The position numbers and the translations under genes are program-made. From Deltaproteobacteria bacterium (GTDB taxonomy: Bacteria; Desulfobacterota; DSM-4660; Desulfatiglandales; HGW-15), in NCBI GenBank assembly GCA_020342025.1, contig CP070840.1:2733678-2741516 (forward strand): a stretch of 7,839 bases of DNA, read 5' to 3'. This document shows, piece after piece, positions 1 to 7,107 of the stretch; the stretch's first letter is position 1; every line of letters starts with the position of its first letter. The notes under the pieces were generated by a model. The model ran no database searches. It was not told the origin of the DNA and worked only from the letters and a program-made list of their open reading frames with translations.

Positions 1-530
1 GGAACACCAAACAACCCGTTTTTAGACATAAAGAGCGTCGTAGCGATCCTAGACAGGTCATAACCCCTATGGGAAAATGGCGCCGGCAAATACTGACCCA
101 AAAAGCAGTAGGCCAGAAAAGCGAAGGCGATAATAAGGAGAGGCCACCCCACAACGCGGCGGGTTAACTCAAAAATGAGTACGATACTGATGATACCAAA
201 AAACAAATCCCAGTTGGTTGGATCCCCGACGCGAAAGATAAACTCCCAGTAATCAAAAAAGATATAGAGGGCGAAAGAAAAACCGAGCACCGCCAGTATG
301 AGATCGATGACCAGGAAGGGCAGGAAGCCCGGCCTCTTTGGATTGAGGGGATAATGAACAAAGCCGACAGCCAAGGAAAAGGCGAGGAAGAGGGCCAACA
401 GCTGCAAATCCTGAAATTTCATGGTGGCCAGGGCGTAAATCACGAAAATCGAACAACATATGGACACCCATTTCCCGATCCCGGAACGAGCCCTTGATAC
501 GCTCTCCTCGCCCCCTTTTGTCTCTGTCAT
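1..530 (-). CDS. TRAP transporter fused permease (DctQM-type, 4TM/12TM), 3'-truncated
   Basis: The frame runs off the left edge, leaving 176 residues of a protein that is normally well over 600. The visible part has a short hydrophilic head (MTETKGGEESVSRARSG) and hydrophobic segments near 21-37, 42-58, 70-92, 108-121 and 129-146. ELTRRVVGWPLLIIA (121-135), followed by FLGQYLPAPFSHRGYDLSR (143-161), is the signature stretch at the start of fused TRAP permeases that partner TAXI binding proteins. It would use an ion gradient (Na+ or H+) to import the acid delivered by that protein. The ATG at 528-530 has GGAGGGG three bases upstream. It follows the binding-protein gene by 25 nt, so they form one transcript. 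The DctM-like domain lies outside the window. Confidence 0.92.
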   Translation of the reverse strand, partial: MTETKGGEESVSRARSGIGKWVSICCSIFVIYALATMKFQDLQLLALFLAFSLAVGFVHYPLNPKRPGFLPFLVIDLILAVLGFSFALYIFFDYWEFIFRVGDPTNWDLFFGIISIVLIFELTRRVVGWPLLIIAFAFLAYCFLGQYLPAPFSHRGYDLSRIATTLFMSKNGLFGV

Positions 531-555
531 TATCCCCTCCTTTTAAAGTCCCACA

Positions 556-1515
556 TCATTTCCACAAACCGGCATCCTTGAAATACTTGATCGCGCCGGG
601 ATGAAACGGATTGCCCAGTTTGGAAGCGCACCACTGCGGGTTAAGAGCCTTGGCAGGAGCGAAGATTTTGCTGATGCAGTCGATATTTTCAATGACCGCC
701 TTGGCCAGCTTATAAACCATTTCATCAGGCATATCCGCGTGGGCGATAAGCTGTATCCCGTTATCGATCGTCTTAACTTCATAAGCCACCCCCTTAAAGT
801 GGTTGGGCCGGTAGTTGAACGCTTCAAAATAGGGATGTTTTTCTACATATTTTTTGCGATCCTCCTCCTGCCAGGAAATAATCCTGATCTCATGGGTGGC
901 CGTGACCATTTTGGCCAGCCCCTCGGTCAGGAAGGAGACGTCAACTTTTCCATCCTTTAATAAGGTGGCCAGTTCGCCCGTTGACGGAAAGAAAGGTTTG
1001 ATATCTTTCTTGAAATCGATCCCGTGTGCCGCCAATTGCAGCCTTGAGACGACGCCGATCCCGCCGGTGCCGACCCCCACCCTGTGTCCCTTGAAATCCC
1101 GAATGGTCTTGATGTCCTTGTTGCTCTTCAAGGTCGTCCAGATGTTTCCGTTGGGCAGCAGGCGCACGACAACCCGAAAATCGACGGCCCCGCCCTTCTC
1201 GAACATCTTGATACCTTTTCCAGCGAAATATCCGACCATAGGAGAAATCACCGCCAACTGCATTTTCTTTTTCTGGATGAGGCGAAGGTTTTCCGTGGAC
1301 CCTTCTGTGAATTCTGCGGTGACGTTGACCTCCGGCAGGGCCTTATTGATACACTGTGCAACCGGAGCCCCCACATTGTAAAAGAAGCCGCCGACAAGGG
1401 ACGTGCCCATTGAGATCTGTTCAACCGCCAGTGCGGTGCCCGCCCCAAGGGAAGTGAAGGAAAAAATGAAAAGACTCAAACCAACAAAACCTATTTTTAG
1501 CATTCTTTTGACCAT
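556..1515 (-). CDS. TAXI-family TRAP transporter substrate-binding protein
   Basis: A 319-residue secreted binding protein. Residues 1-30 form a signal peptide: basic start (MVKRMLK), hydrophobic core (IGFVGLSLFIFSF) and a probable cut after ALA30. The mature part resembles the TAXI/NMT1-like group: VGGFFYNVGAPVA (41-53), EGSTENLRLI (71-80), LAVISPMVGYFA (88-98), RVGVGTGGIG (145-154) and the C-terminal HPGAIKYFKDAGLW. It should capture an organic acid in the periplasm and hand it to the fused TRAP permease, whose gene follows after 25 nt. The frame is open 42 codons further upstream, but the ATG at 1513-1515 is preferred because AAAGGAG lies 6 nt before it and the signal peptide begins there. 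TAXI ligands are rarely known (glutamate or 2-oxoglutarate-like acids in some cases), so the substrate is open. Confidence 0.93.
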   Translation of the reverse strand: MVKRMLKIGFVGLSLFIFSFTSLGAGTALAVEQISMGTSLVGGFFYNVGAPVAQCINKALPEVNVTAEFTEGSTENLRLIQKKKMQLAVISPMVGYFAGKGIKMFEKGGAVDFRVVVRLLPNGNIWTTLKSNKDIKTIRDFKGHRVGVGTGGIGVVSRLQLAAHGIDFKKDIKPFFPSTGELATLLKDGKVDVSFLTEGLAKMVTATHEIRIISWQEEDRKKYVEKHPYFEAFNYRPNHFKGVAYEVKTIDNGIQLIAHADMPDEMVYKLAKAVIENIDCISKIFAPAKALNPQWCASKLGNPFHPGAIKYFKDAGLWK

Positions 1516-1521
1516 TTTAAT

Positions 1522-1528
1522 CTCCTTT
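1522..1528 (-). promoter_or_regulatory. Ribosome binding site that fixes the TAXI protein start
   Basis: AAAGGAG on the minus strand, 6 nt before the ATG at 1513-1515. It places the start at the signal peptide rather than at the longer in-frame start at 1641. Confidence 0.75.
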
Positions 1529-1549
1529 CTAACTTTTTGTTTGACCCAT

Positions 1550-1578
1550 AACATATTGAATAAAAGACTCTTGATCAA
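1550..1578 (-). promoter_or_regulatory. Candidate sigma70-type promoter for the TRAP-TAXI genes
   Basis: On the minus strand TTGATC (1578-1573) and TATGTT (1555-1550) are separated by 17 bp, each matching four of six consensus bases. The predicted start would give a leader of roughly 30 nt that includes the ribosome site. It lies in the 149-bp gap between the amidohydrolase and TAXI genes. In an A/T-rich leader such matches arise by chance, so this is only a candidate. Confidence 0.35.
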
Positions 1579-1664
1579 ATCAGCAAAACAAGAATCTTCA
1601 ACCCCTCTCTCTCCGGCACTGACCATGACCTTCCCCGCCACGCCTCACTTCGTAGGGCCGGTCA

Positions 1665-2669
1665 TTACATTTTCATCAGTCTTCTCGCATTGCCCTCGTA
1701 GATCTTTTGCCGGTCCTTATCTGAAATAGGTAGGGCATCAACGATCTTGATGGTCTCCCGGATATATCCTGGTCCTTTCTCCGGATCAAAAGGGGAGTCA
1801 GAAGCGAACAGGACATTGTCCACCCCAAAAAATTCCAGACCGCACACCGTCCCTGTGAAGGAACCAAACAAAGCGGTGTCGGCATAGAACATCTTGAAAT
1901 ACTCCAGGTGAGGCTTCTTGAGATTTTTGAGGACAGAGCTATAATCCTCGTCTGACGTGCGGGCACCCAGCTGGTCCCAACCCGGTCCCACGCGCCCCTC
2001 AAAGTAAGGGACCATTCCCCCCAAATGGTGGGTGATGATCTTTAGGTCGGGAAAGGCGTCAAAATAGCCACCAAAGACGAGACGTGCCATCATGGCACTC
2101 GTGTCATAGGGCCACCCGAAGGTCCACCAGATTTCATACTTGGACTTATCCTCCGAGAGATAGTCGGGAAAGTTGGCCCCCCGGGCCGGATGGATCCAGA
2201 TGGGGAGATCGTAACCAGCCATCTTTTCAAACAAGGGCTTGAATTCGGGGAGGTCCAGGGGCTTCCCTTTGACGTTGGTGAAAAATTGAACGCCAACGGC
2301 CTTGAGATCCTTGATGGCCCTGTCTATTTCCTCCAGGGCGGCATCCGGGTTGTTCATGGGCATAGAGGCAATGAATCCCGGAAATCGATCCGGATACTTG
2401 GCCACGTATTCGGCCATGCCGTCATTTGCCACCCTGGCAAGGTCCGGGGTCACATCCGGGCCGGCGATGATCTCCAGGGGCGGAGAGGCGAGGCAAAGGA
2501 TCTGCGCATAGTCCTCAAACTCATCCATGCACCGGAAACGCGCATCCAGGTCAGTGAGAACCGGGATGCCCCTGACACGCTTCCCTATGTCTACCAGGTT
2601 GGGATTCACCTTCATCATCTTGTCGTAAAATGTCTTCGGAAAAATGTGGTTGAAAATGTCCAGCTTCAT
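1665..2669 (-). CDS. Amidohydrolase-2 (ACMSD-like) family protein, possible metal-dependent decarboxylase or hydrolase
   Basis: A 334-residue TIM-barrel protein of the amidohydrolase-2 family, which includes ACMSD, gamma-resorcylate decarboxylase and 5-carboxyvanillate decarboxylase as well as hydrolases. Conserved marks are His160 in PIWIHPARG, His214/His215 in ITHHLGG, Asp291 in FASDSPFD and the C-terminal KIYEGNARRLM. The N-terminus reads MKLDIFNHIFP: His8 is the second residue of the usual HxH (or ExH) metal pair, but the first ligand position is Phe6, so metal binding may be altered. The ATG at 2667-2669 has a GGAGGG site five bases upstream. It lies 213 bp after the NrfD gene and 150 bp before the TRAP binding-protein gene on the same strand, so it may be its own unit or lead the transporter genes. 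The proximity suggests a role with an aromatic or carboxylic acid, but no substrate can be assigned. Confidence 0.88.
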   Translation of the reverse strand: MKLDIFNHIFPKTFYDKMMKVNPNLVDIGKRVRGIPVLTDLDARFRCMDEFEDYAQILCLASPPLEIIAGPDVTPDLARVANDGMAEYVAKYPDRFPGFIASMPMNNPDAALEEIDRAIKDLKAVGVQFFTNVKGKPLDLPEFKPLFEKMAGYDLPIWIHPARGANFPDYLSEDKSKYEIWWTFGWPYDTSAMMARLVFGGYFDAFPDLKIITHHLGGMVPYFEGRVGPGWDQLGARTSDEDYSSVLKNLKKPHLEYFKMFYADTALFGSFTGTVCGLEFFGVDNVLFASDSPFDPEKGPGYIRETIKIVDALPISDKDRQKIYEGNARRLMKM

Positions 2670-2792
2670 TTTTTCCCTCCTCGATGCTTAAAAATTGCTT
2701 ATTATCGCTAGGGTTCCGAGCTTTTCCACTCTTATACCCCAGTCCTCTATCTCCCCACAACCAGAACATCCGAGACCTATCATTCCAGGATG

Positions 2793-2820
2793 TTTATAGT
2801 CGCCAAAATCAGGGACACAA
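2793..2820 (-). promoter_or_regulatory. Weak candidate promoter upstream of the amidohydrolase gene
   Basis: On the minus strand TTGTGT (2820-2815) and TATAAA (2798-2793) are separated by 16 bp. The -10 box is good and the -35 box poor (three of six). It sits in the 213-bp gap between the NrfD and amidohydrolase genes, which would be a natural place for a new transcription start, about 125 bp before the start codon. Confidence 0.25.
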
Positions 2821-2827
2821 TTCTTTA

Positions 2828-2852
2828 CAGTTGAAGAAGCGTTTTGCAGTTG
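2828..2852 (-). repeat. Paired CAACTG direct repeat, operator-like
   Basis: Two identical CAACTG hexamers (minus strand; 2852-2847 and 2833-2828) with a 19-bp period, close to two helical turns, lie just upstream of the candidate -35 box in the non-coding gap before the amidohydrolase gene. The geometry suits a regulator site, but six-base repeats can occur by chance. Confidence 0.25.
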
Positions 2853-2882
2853 CCCTATTTAGTCGAAGAGATCTCTTTCATT

Positions 2883-3770
2883 TTAGATGAGTGGCGAATA
2901 CAGAGCGCCTTTCATGATACTGTACCGCGTGGCCAGATCACCAATGATGACGCACGTAAATCGAAGGCAGAGGAGGCTGCCGCTGAGAGTGGCCGCCTCA
3001 TTTCCCCAAACAAAGAGCGTAATAATGAGAGGGATGATAATCCCGATGGCTACCACCCCAACATAGAAGTAAGCGGAAAAAACGCCTGTTAAGAGGCCTT
3101 TTACAGACCTCTTTGTTGTTTCGGAGGAATGAAAGCAGCCCCACAAAAATATCAGGAGTGCCCCCATATAACTCAATAGAGACCACCTCGCCCATACCTC
3201 CGCCGCAGTGATCTCATGCCCTCCAATAAGTAGCATCAATTCAGTCCCCTGGCTTCCAACCCAGATCCCCGAAATGAGTGATAGCGGCAGCATCATCGAG
3301 GAGTTCCACATGGGAAGGGCCCTCACAACATTCATGGTAGAAAAGCCATGGGTGATCAGAAGGATACAGAGGATACCCATGATCACCTTAAGGGCCGAGC
3401 TGTCCCCTGACCATGGCACACCCGAAACAACAACGGGGAGGACCTGAAAAAAACCGATGACAGCAAAAACAAGAACGACCCACATCCCGCGCGAAATTTC
3501 TGAGCTTGCCGGCCGGAGTAAAATTCGCCAAGTTCTTAGCGGTTTCCCAAGAAAGCCCAAATGAATGAACCCCCCCAACACCAAAGACACGAGCCACCCC
3601 ACTAACCAGCCCGGTCTGAAGTTCAAAAAAATTGAGACGAAATAGATACCGGCGCCTATTTCCGAGAAAAAGAAGGCCAGCCAGAGTAATACACCCTTCC
3701 CCTCTATCCATTCCTCCTGAGGGGTATGTTTGACCATCCATTCATAGCCCATGAGTCTTGAGGTCTTCAT
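2883..3770 (-). CDS. NrfD/PsrC-family membrane anchor subunit (PadD-like)
   Basis: This 295-residue, strongly hydrophobic protein has about eight membrane segments, roughly at 27-50, 55-75, 95-118, 126-148, 156-176, 190-213, 232-256 and 264-281. NrfD-type signatures include FFFSEIGAGIYFVS (33-46), LGKPLRTWRILLRP (74-87) followed by SSEISRGMW, and a C-terminal RYSIMKGALYSPL (282-294). These proteins anchor Mo/Fe-S enzymes and exchange electrons with membrane quinones; they bind no haem of their own. The gene begins 17 nt after the Mo subunit stop, with an AAGGGGG site 9 nt before the ATG, so it is the third subunit of the complex and the last gene of the packed operon. Because the other two subunits lack export signals, electrons would probably flow from a cytoplasmic substrate to the quinone pool. 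The family call is firm; the PadD assignment is inferred. Confidence 0.9.
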   Translation of the reverse strand: MKTSRLMGYEWMVKHTPQEEWIEGKGVLLWLAFFFSEIGAGIYFVSIFLNFRPGWLVGWLVSLVLGGFIHLGFLGKPLRTWRILLRPASSEISRGMWVVLVFAVIGFFQVLPVVVSGVPWSGDSSALKVIMGILCILLITHGFSTMNVVRALPMWNSSMMLPLSLISGIWVGSQGTELMLLIGGHEITAAEVWARWSLLSYMGALLIFLWGCFHSSETTKRSVKGLLTGVFSAYFYVGVVAIGIIIPLIITLFVWGNEAATLSGSLLCLRFTCVIIGDLATRYSIMKGALYSPLI

Positions 3771-3787
3771 TAAACTCAGCCCCCTTG

Positions 3788-6388
3788 CTAGTCTTTATAG
3801 ACTTTCAGCGCCACGGAGGTTTCAATATTCCCCGTTACGGGATCATAGTGTCTCAGATAGGTGGGTAGCAGTTTACAGAAATTGCTTCCCTTTCCCTTGC
3901 TAATGGGCCGCCCATCTGCCCAGAGGCCCCCTTGTCCAGCTACCCCTAATGTCCTGGGATGCTGCCCTTGCATGCATTTTAGAACCCCTTTTTCCTTCGC
4001 CCCATACCGGTTTTCCAACCAGATCACGTCTCCGTCCTTGAGGCCTCTTTCCCCGGCCACATCCGTATTCATGGTAACCGTGTAGGTATAGGGGCACAAC
4101 TGGCTCACTTCATTAATAAGAGGATTTTGATATGTGGTGTTATTGGTATGCAGAATATCCCTGTAAGAGAACCCGAGCATGTCAAATTCCTCATCCAGTT
4201 CGTTATAACTGGTGGGGTAAAACCAACTGGGCAGCGGCGTATATTGCTCCCATTCCAGCTCTATATCCTTTTCTCTACAAATTCTCTCCACCTCTTCCCG
4301 CGCTTCGATGAGAAACTCCATGTAGAGGGGAACCCTGGAATTGAGATGCCATCGCCAGTAGACATCTTCGATGGGCTTATGCCATGTGGCATAGCCCTGT
4401 TCTTTGACCTTCTCCGCATCTTTACCATATACCCACTTCAGTACCCGTTCGCCTATCTCCGACCAATTGAGCTTCTCGCCCGGTTTTATCTTTAACGCTT
4501 CATCCTCGATGCCGTAATACCCGTTTAGCATCTGGTTATACGTGTCCCTCAAGCCTACTCTCTCTAAGATATCGAGGGTGACATCCATAAAAAACCTGCT
4601 CTCACCCACAGGCTCGGCCACCGGTTTTTGCATATGCACGTACCAGTCCTCGTGGGAAGGGCTTTGACTGAAAAAGTAGGCATCAATTTCCCCACTCCAG
4701 CAATCCTTCTCCAAGTAACTCACATCAGGCAAGACGATGTCTGCTATGGCCTGGTCGGTCTCGTTGACCCATATGTCATACTGAACCACGAACACGTCTT
4801 TAAACAACTCAGCCGTCGATTCCCAATCGCAATTACTGATCACAAAATTGCTTGCCATGCCGATGAGCATCTCCGGTTTTGCACCCATGCCCAGCTTTTC
4901 CCACAGGGCCTCGCGTTCCTTCACATAAGGAATATGGGAAATTGTAGCATGGGGCCAGAACTCTATACAGCCCACTGACTTACATGGCACCACGGGTTTG
5001 TGGGGCGGCCAGGGGGAATGGGCATAAAATATGCTGGGTACGATGACACCGTCAGGCCCAATCTTAGGAATTCTTTCATAATGCCCACCTGGATATTTTC
5101 TTCTTATGGCAGGCCAACCCAATGTACCACCCGGGACATCTTCTGCCCCCACCAGTTCACTGAGCAGGTCAATGGCTGCTGCCTGGTGAATGCCGTTGGA
5201 ATGTCCCTGGGTTCCCCTAAACATGACAGCTGCCACGGGCCTATAAGGAAACGACTTGCCCTCAATAGTGATCGTGCTACCTATCTGCGCGTTTTCCACC
5301 CATTCGGTGGCCACGCGTTTGATCGTTTCAGCCGGGACGGTGCTGATTTCAGAGGCCCATTCCATGCCATACTGTTTCAAGTGTTCCTTCAAGGCCATAA
5401 AGGCTGGTCGGCAACTCTTACCGTCCACTTCAAATTCACCCTCCAGCGCATAATCGTCATACGCCGCGACCGGTGCATCAAACACCTTCGCTTTCCCCTC
5501 TCTCTCATCAAAAATGAGGGGTTTCCCAGACTCATCATCCCTCACATAATGCCCATCAGGACCGATAAGATAGGGGAAGTTGGTCTTGGCCTTTAAGTAT
5601 GTCACATCATAAATCTTCAGTTCGTTCACCATGTGGTTGCACATGGCCAGTGCAACGGCAGAGTCTGTCCCGGGTAAGAGGGGGATCCATTCGGTAGCCT
5701 TTCCGCCAGCAAAGTTGCACATGGGGTCAAAAACCACTTCCTTCACCCCCCTCTCTATGGCCTTGGCCCGCAACCTGGCGTTTGTCATGGCAGAATGCCC
5801 GGACCCTGTGCCTTTACTGGATCCAAACTTGATCACATACTTTGTATATTGCCAATCCGGGGCGACTGACCAGGCGCCATGAATCAGGCCTCCCATCATA
5901 TGCGCTGCATTACCACAGTGGAGACTCCCACCACCCACAACAAAAGTTCCGTTACCCTTTTGGCCAAAGAGCCCCGCGAGCATATAGATATGGTTATGGG
6001 GGCCATCGCTGCCCCTTTGGGTTTGATTACTGATCAAAATCTTGTTTGGATCGTCGTCCAAGATCTTTTTCATTCTCTCTGCAATCTCATCTAATGCCTC
6101 CTCCCATGAGATCTCTTTCCATTTGGGGTCAACGCCTATTCCCTTCTCAGGGTTTGTTCGTCTGAGAGGTCTCTTGATGCGATTGGGATCGTGGTAATAC
6201 ATAATGCTGGCTGCGCCCTTCCCGCATAGGCCACCGTCTTCACCCCCCATGGTACTTCCGGGGATCCCCTCCAATTTCACCGGCACGCCGTTTATCCTTC
6301 GCACTCTGGCGCCGCATCCGCAATAGCATGCACCGCAGGCGGTATTGATCCAGACATCTTCCCATATCTTTTCCTCTATTCCTGACAT
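3788..6388 (-). CDS. Molybdopterin-dependent oxidoreductase catalytic subunit (DMSO reductase superfamily, PadB-like)
   Basis: An 866-residue bis-MGD enzyme. The N-terminal [4Fe-4S] motif has C18-x2-C21-x3-C25 and C55 (TACGACYCGCG, then GGLCGKG). Further marks are RIKRPLRR and WKEISWEEAL, typical of this superfamily; a candidate Mo ligand Cys158 in SLHCGNAAH; the cofactor-binding stretch WIPLLPGTDSA near 234-244; and a C-terminal molybdopterin dinucleotide-binding domain from about 755 to the end. There is no twin-arginine signal, unlike exported PsrA, TtrA or ArrA, so the active site should face the cytoplasm. I chose the ATG at 6386-6388 because GGAGGG sits 7 nt upstream; an in-frame TTG at 6401-6403 would overlap that site. 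Length is close to the large subunit of phenylacetyl-CoA:acceptor oxidoreductase (about 93 kDa, from memory). With the neighbouring 2-oxoacid oxidoreductase this favours alpha-oxidation of an arylacetyl-CoA-like substrate. Other cytoplasmic Mo enzymes of the superfamily are not excluded. Confidence 0.93.
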   Translation of the reverse strand: MSGIEEKIWEDVWINTACGACYCGCGARVRRINGVPVKLEGIPGSTMGGEDGGLCGKGAASIMYYHDPNRIKRPLRRTNPEKGIGVDPKWKEISWEEALDEIAERMKKILDDDPNKILISNQTQRGSDGPHNHIYMLAGLFGQKGNGTFVVGGGSLHCGNAAHMMGGLIHGAWSVAPDWQYTKYVIKFGSSKGTGSGHSAMTNARLRAKAIERGVKEVVFDPMCNFAGGKATEWIPLLPGTDSAVALAMCNHMVNELKIYDVTYLKAKTNFPYLIGPDGHYVRDDESGKPLIFDEREGKAKVFDAPVAAYDDYALEGEFEVDGKSCRPAFMALKEHLKQYGMEWASEISTVPAETIKRVATEWVENAQIGSTITIEGKSFPYRPVAAVMFRGTQGHSNGIHQAAAIDLLSELVGAEDVPGGTLGWPAIRRKYPGGHYERIPKIGPDGVIVPSIFYAHSPWPPHKPVVPCKSVGCIEFWPHATISHIPYVKEREALWEKLGMGAKPEMLIGMASNFVISNCDWESTAELFKDVFVVQYDIWVNETDQAIADIVLPDVSYLEKDCWSGEIDAYFFSQSPSHEDWYVHMQKPVAEPVGESRFFMDVTLDILERVGLRDTYNQMLNGYYGIEDEALKIKPGEKLNWSEIGERVLKWVYGKDAEKVKEQGYATWHKPIEDVYWRWHLNSRVPLYMEFLIEAREEVERICREKDIELEWEQYTPLPSWFYPTSYNELDEEFDMLGFSYRDILHTNNTTYQNPLINEVSQLCPYTYTVTMNTDVAGERGLKDGDVIWLENRYGAKEKGVLKCMQGQHPRTLGVAGQGGLWADGRPISKGKGSNFCKLLPTYLRHYDPVTGNIETSVALKVYKD

Positions 6389-6395
6389 GCCGTTT

Positions 6396-6401
6396 CCCTC
6401 C
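6396..6401 (-). promoter_or_regulatory. Ribosome binding site that fixes the Mo subunit start
   Basis: On the minus strand GGAGGG lies 7 nt before the ATG at 6386-6388. The upstream in-frame TTG (6401-6403) would overlap this site and has no ribosome site of its own, so the shorter 866-residue protein is preferred. Confidence 0.75.
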
Positions 6402-6420
6402 AACGACTGATGTTGTGGCT

Positions 6421-7071
6421 CTAGCTGACGTAATATACTGATGGGTCGGTGCCAAATTCGGGGTGCAGTGGGTTCCCCTTTCGCGTTTTGATCAGCTCTG
6501 ATACACGGCTGGAAGGATCATCCAAATCACCAAAAGACCTGGCTCCAACCGGACAGATATTGACGCATGCCGGGGTTGCATCTCTGTCCACACCCGGTTT
6601 GAGTCCCTTCTTTTGTCCCTGCTCAATTCGTTCAACACAGAAGTTGCATTTCACCACCGTTCCTTTTTGAAAGGGATATATCTCCCGGCCCAATTTCTCA
6701 AATTGTGTGAGTCCCTGGCCGGGAAAGTATTCTCTTTTTTCATCATCGTGAAAGGTCCTCTGTTGATAGGGACATGCGACCAGACAGTACCTGCATCCAA
6801 CGCATTGATCATAATCAATCTGTACGATACCATCCTCTCTCTGAAAGGTGGCGCCCGTGGGGCACACCTCTGCACATGCGGCCTCCTTACAATGGTTGCA
6901 AAGGATAGGGACCATCTGCTTTACCACGGCGGGGAATTTCCCGGTTTCTCCTATTAATACCCTGTTCCAAAAGATGCCTGGCGGCAAGAAGTGCTCTTCC
7001 TTGCAGGTCACGGAACAGCCCCAACACCCGATACATTTCTTCAAATCAATCACCATTCCCCATCTGGGCAT
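6421..7071 (-). CDS. Four-[4Fe-4S] electron-transfer subunit of a molybdoenzyme complex (PadC/DmsB/NrfC-like)
   Basis: This 216-residue protein has exactly 16 cysteines in the DmsB/PsrB/NrfC arrangement: C13-C16-C19-C23, C58-C61-C66-C70, C90-C93-C96-C100 and C142-C145-C169-C173, enough for four [4Fe-4S] clusters. Such subunits wire electrons between the Mo active site and the membrane anchor. There is no Tat or Sec signal; the protein starts MPRWGMVIDL directly before the first cluster motif, so it should stay in the cytoplasm. An AGGAAG-type ribosome site lies a few bases before the ATG. The gene sits 36 nt after the 2-oxoacid oxidoreductase beta gene and 32 nt before the Mo subunit, which supports one operon. 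The class is certain; equivalence to PadC of phenylacetyl-CoA:acceptor oxidoreductase rests on context. Confidence 0.93.
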   Translation of the reverse strand: MPRWGMVIDLKKCIGCWGCSVTCKEEHFLPPGIFWNRVLIGETGKFPAVVKQMVPILCNHCKEAACAEVCPTGATFQREDGIVQIDYDQCVGCRYCLVACPYQQRTFHDDEKREYFPGQGLTQFEKLGREIYPFQKGTVVKCNFCVERIEQGQKKGLKPGVDRDATPACVNICPVGARSFGDLDDPSSRVSELIKTRKGNPLHPEFGTDPSVYYVS

Positions 7072-7107
7072 AGAAACTTCCTTCCTGTCTGTACTGGTAT
7101 TTTGTCC

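Noticed and set aside
601..1413. Plus-strand open frames opposite the TAXI gene
   Set aside because: They are antisense to a well-supported gene, lack ribosome sites and show no recognisable protein features.
1516..1641. N-terminal extension of the TAXI binding protein by 42 codons
   Set aside because: The extension lacks a ribosome site, would put 42 residues ahead of a clear signal peptide, and a strong AAAGGAG lies 6 nt before the internal ATG.
2690..2785. Short minus-strand reading frame (about 31 codons, beginning MIGLGCSGCG) in the gap before the amidohydrolase
   Set aside because: No proper ribosome site, and no recognisable family; consistent with chance in a non-coding gap.
2852..2882. 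Palindrome AAGAGATCTCTT just after the NrfD stop as a terminator
   Set aside because: It is a perfect 12-bp palindrome but leaves only a 4-bp stem once a loop is allowed, is A/T-rich, and no T-tract follows.
5000..5596. A 198-codon plus-strand open frame opposite the Mo subunit
   Set aside because: The opposite strand encodes a clearly conserved bis-MGD enzyme; the plus-strand translation is low in recognisable motifs and is a shadow.
6389..6403. TTG start adding five residues to the Mo subunit
   Set aside because: The TTG overlaps the GGAGGG that serves the ATG at 6386-6388.
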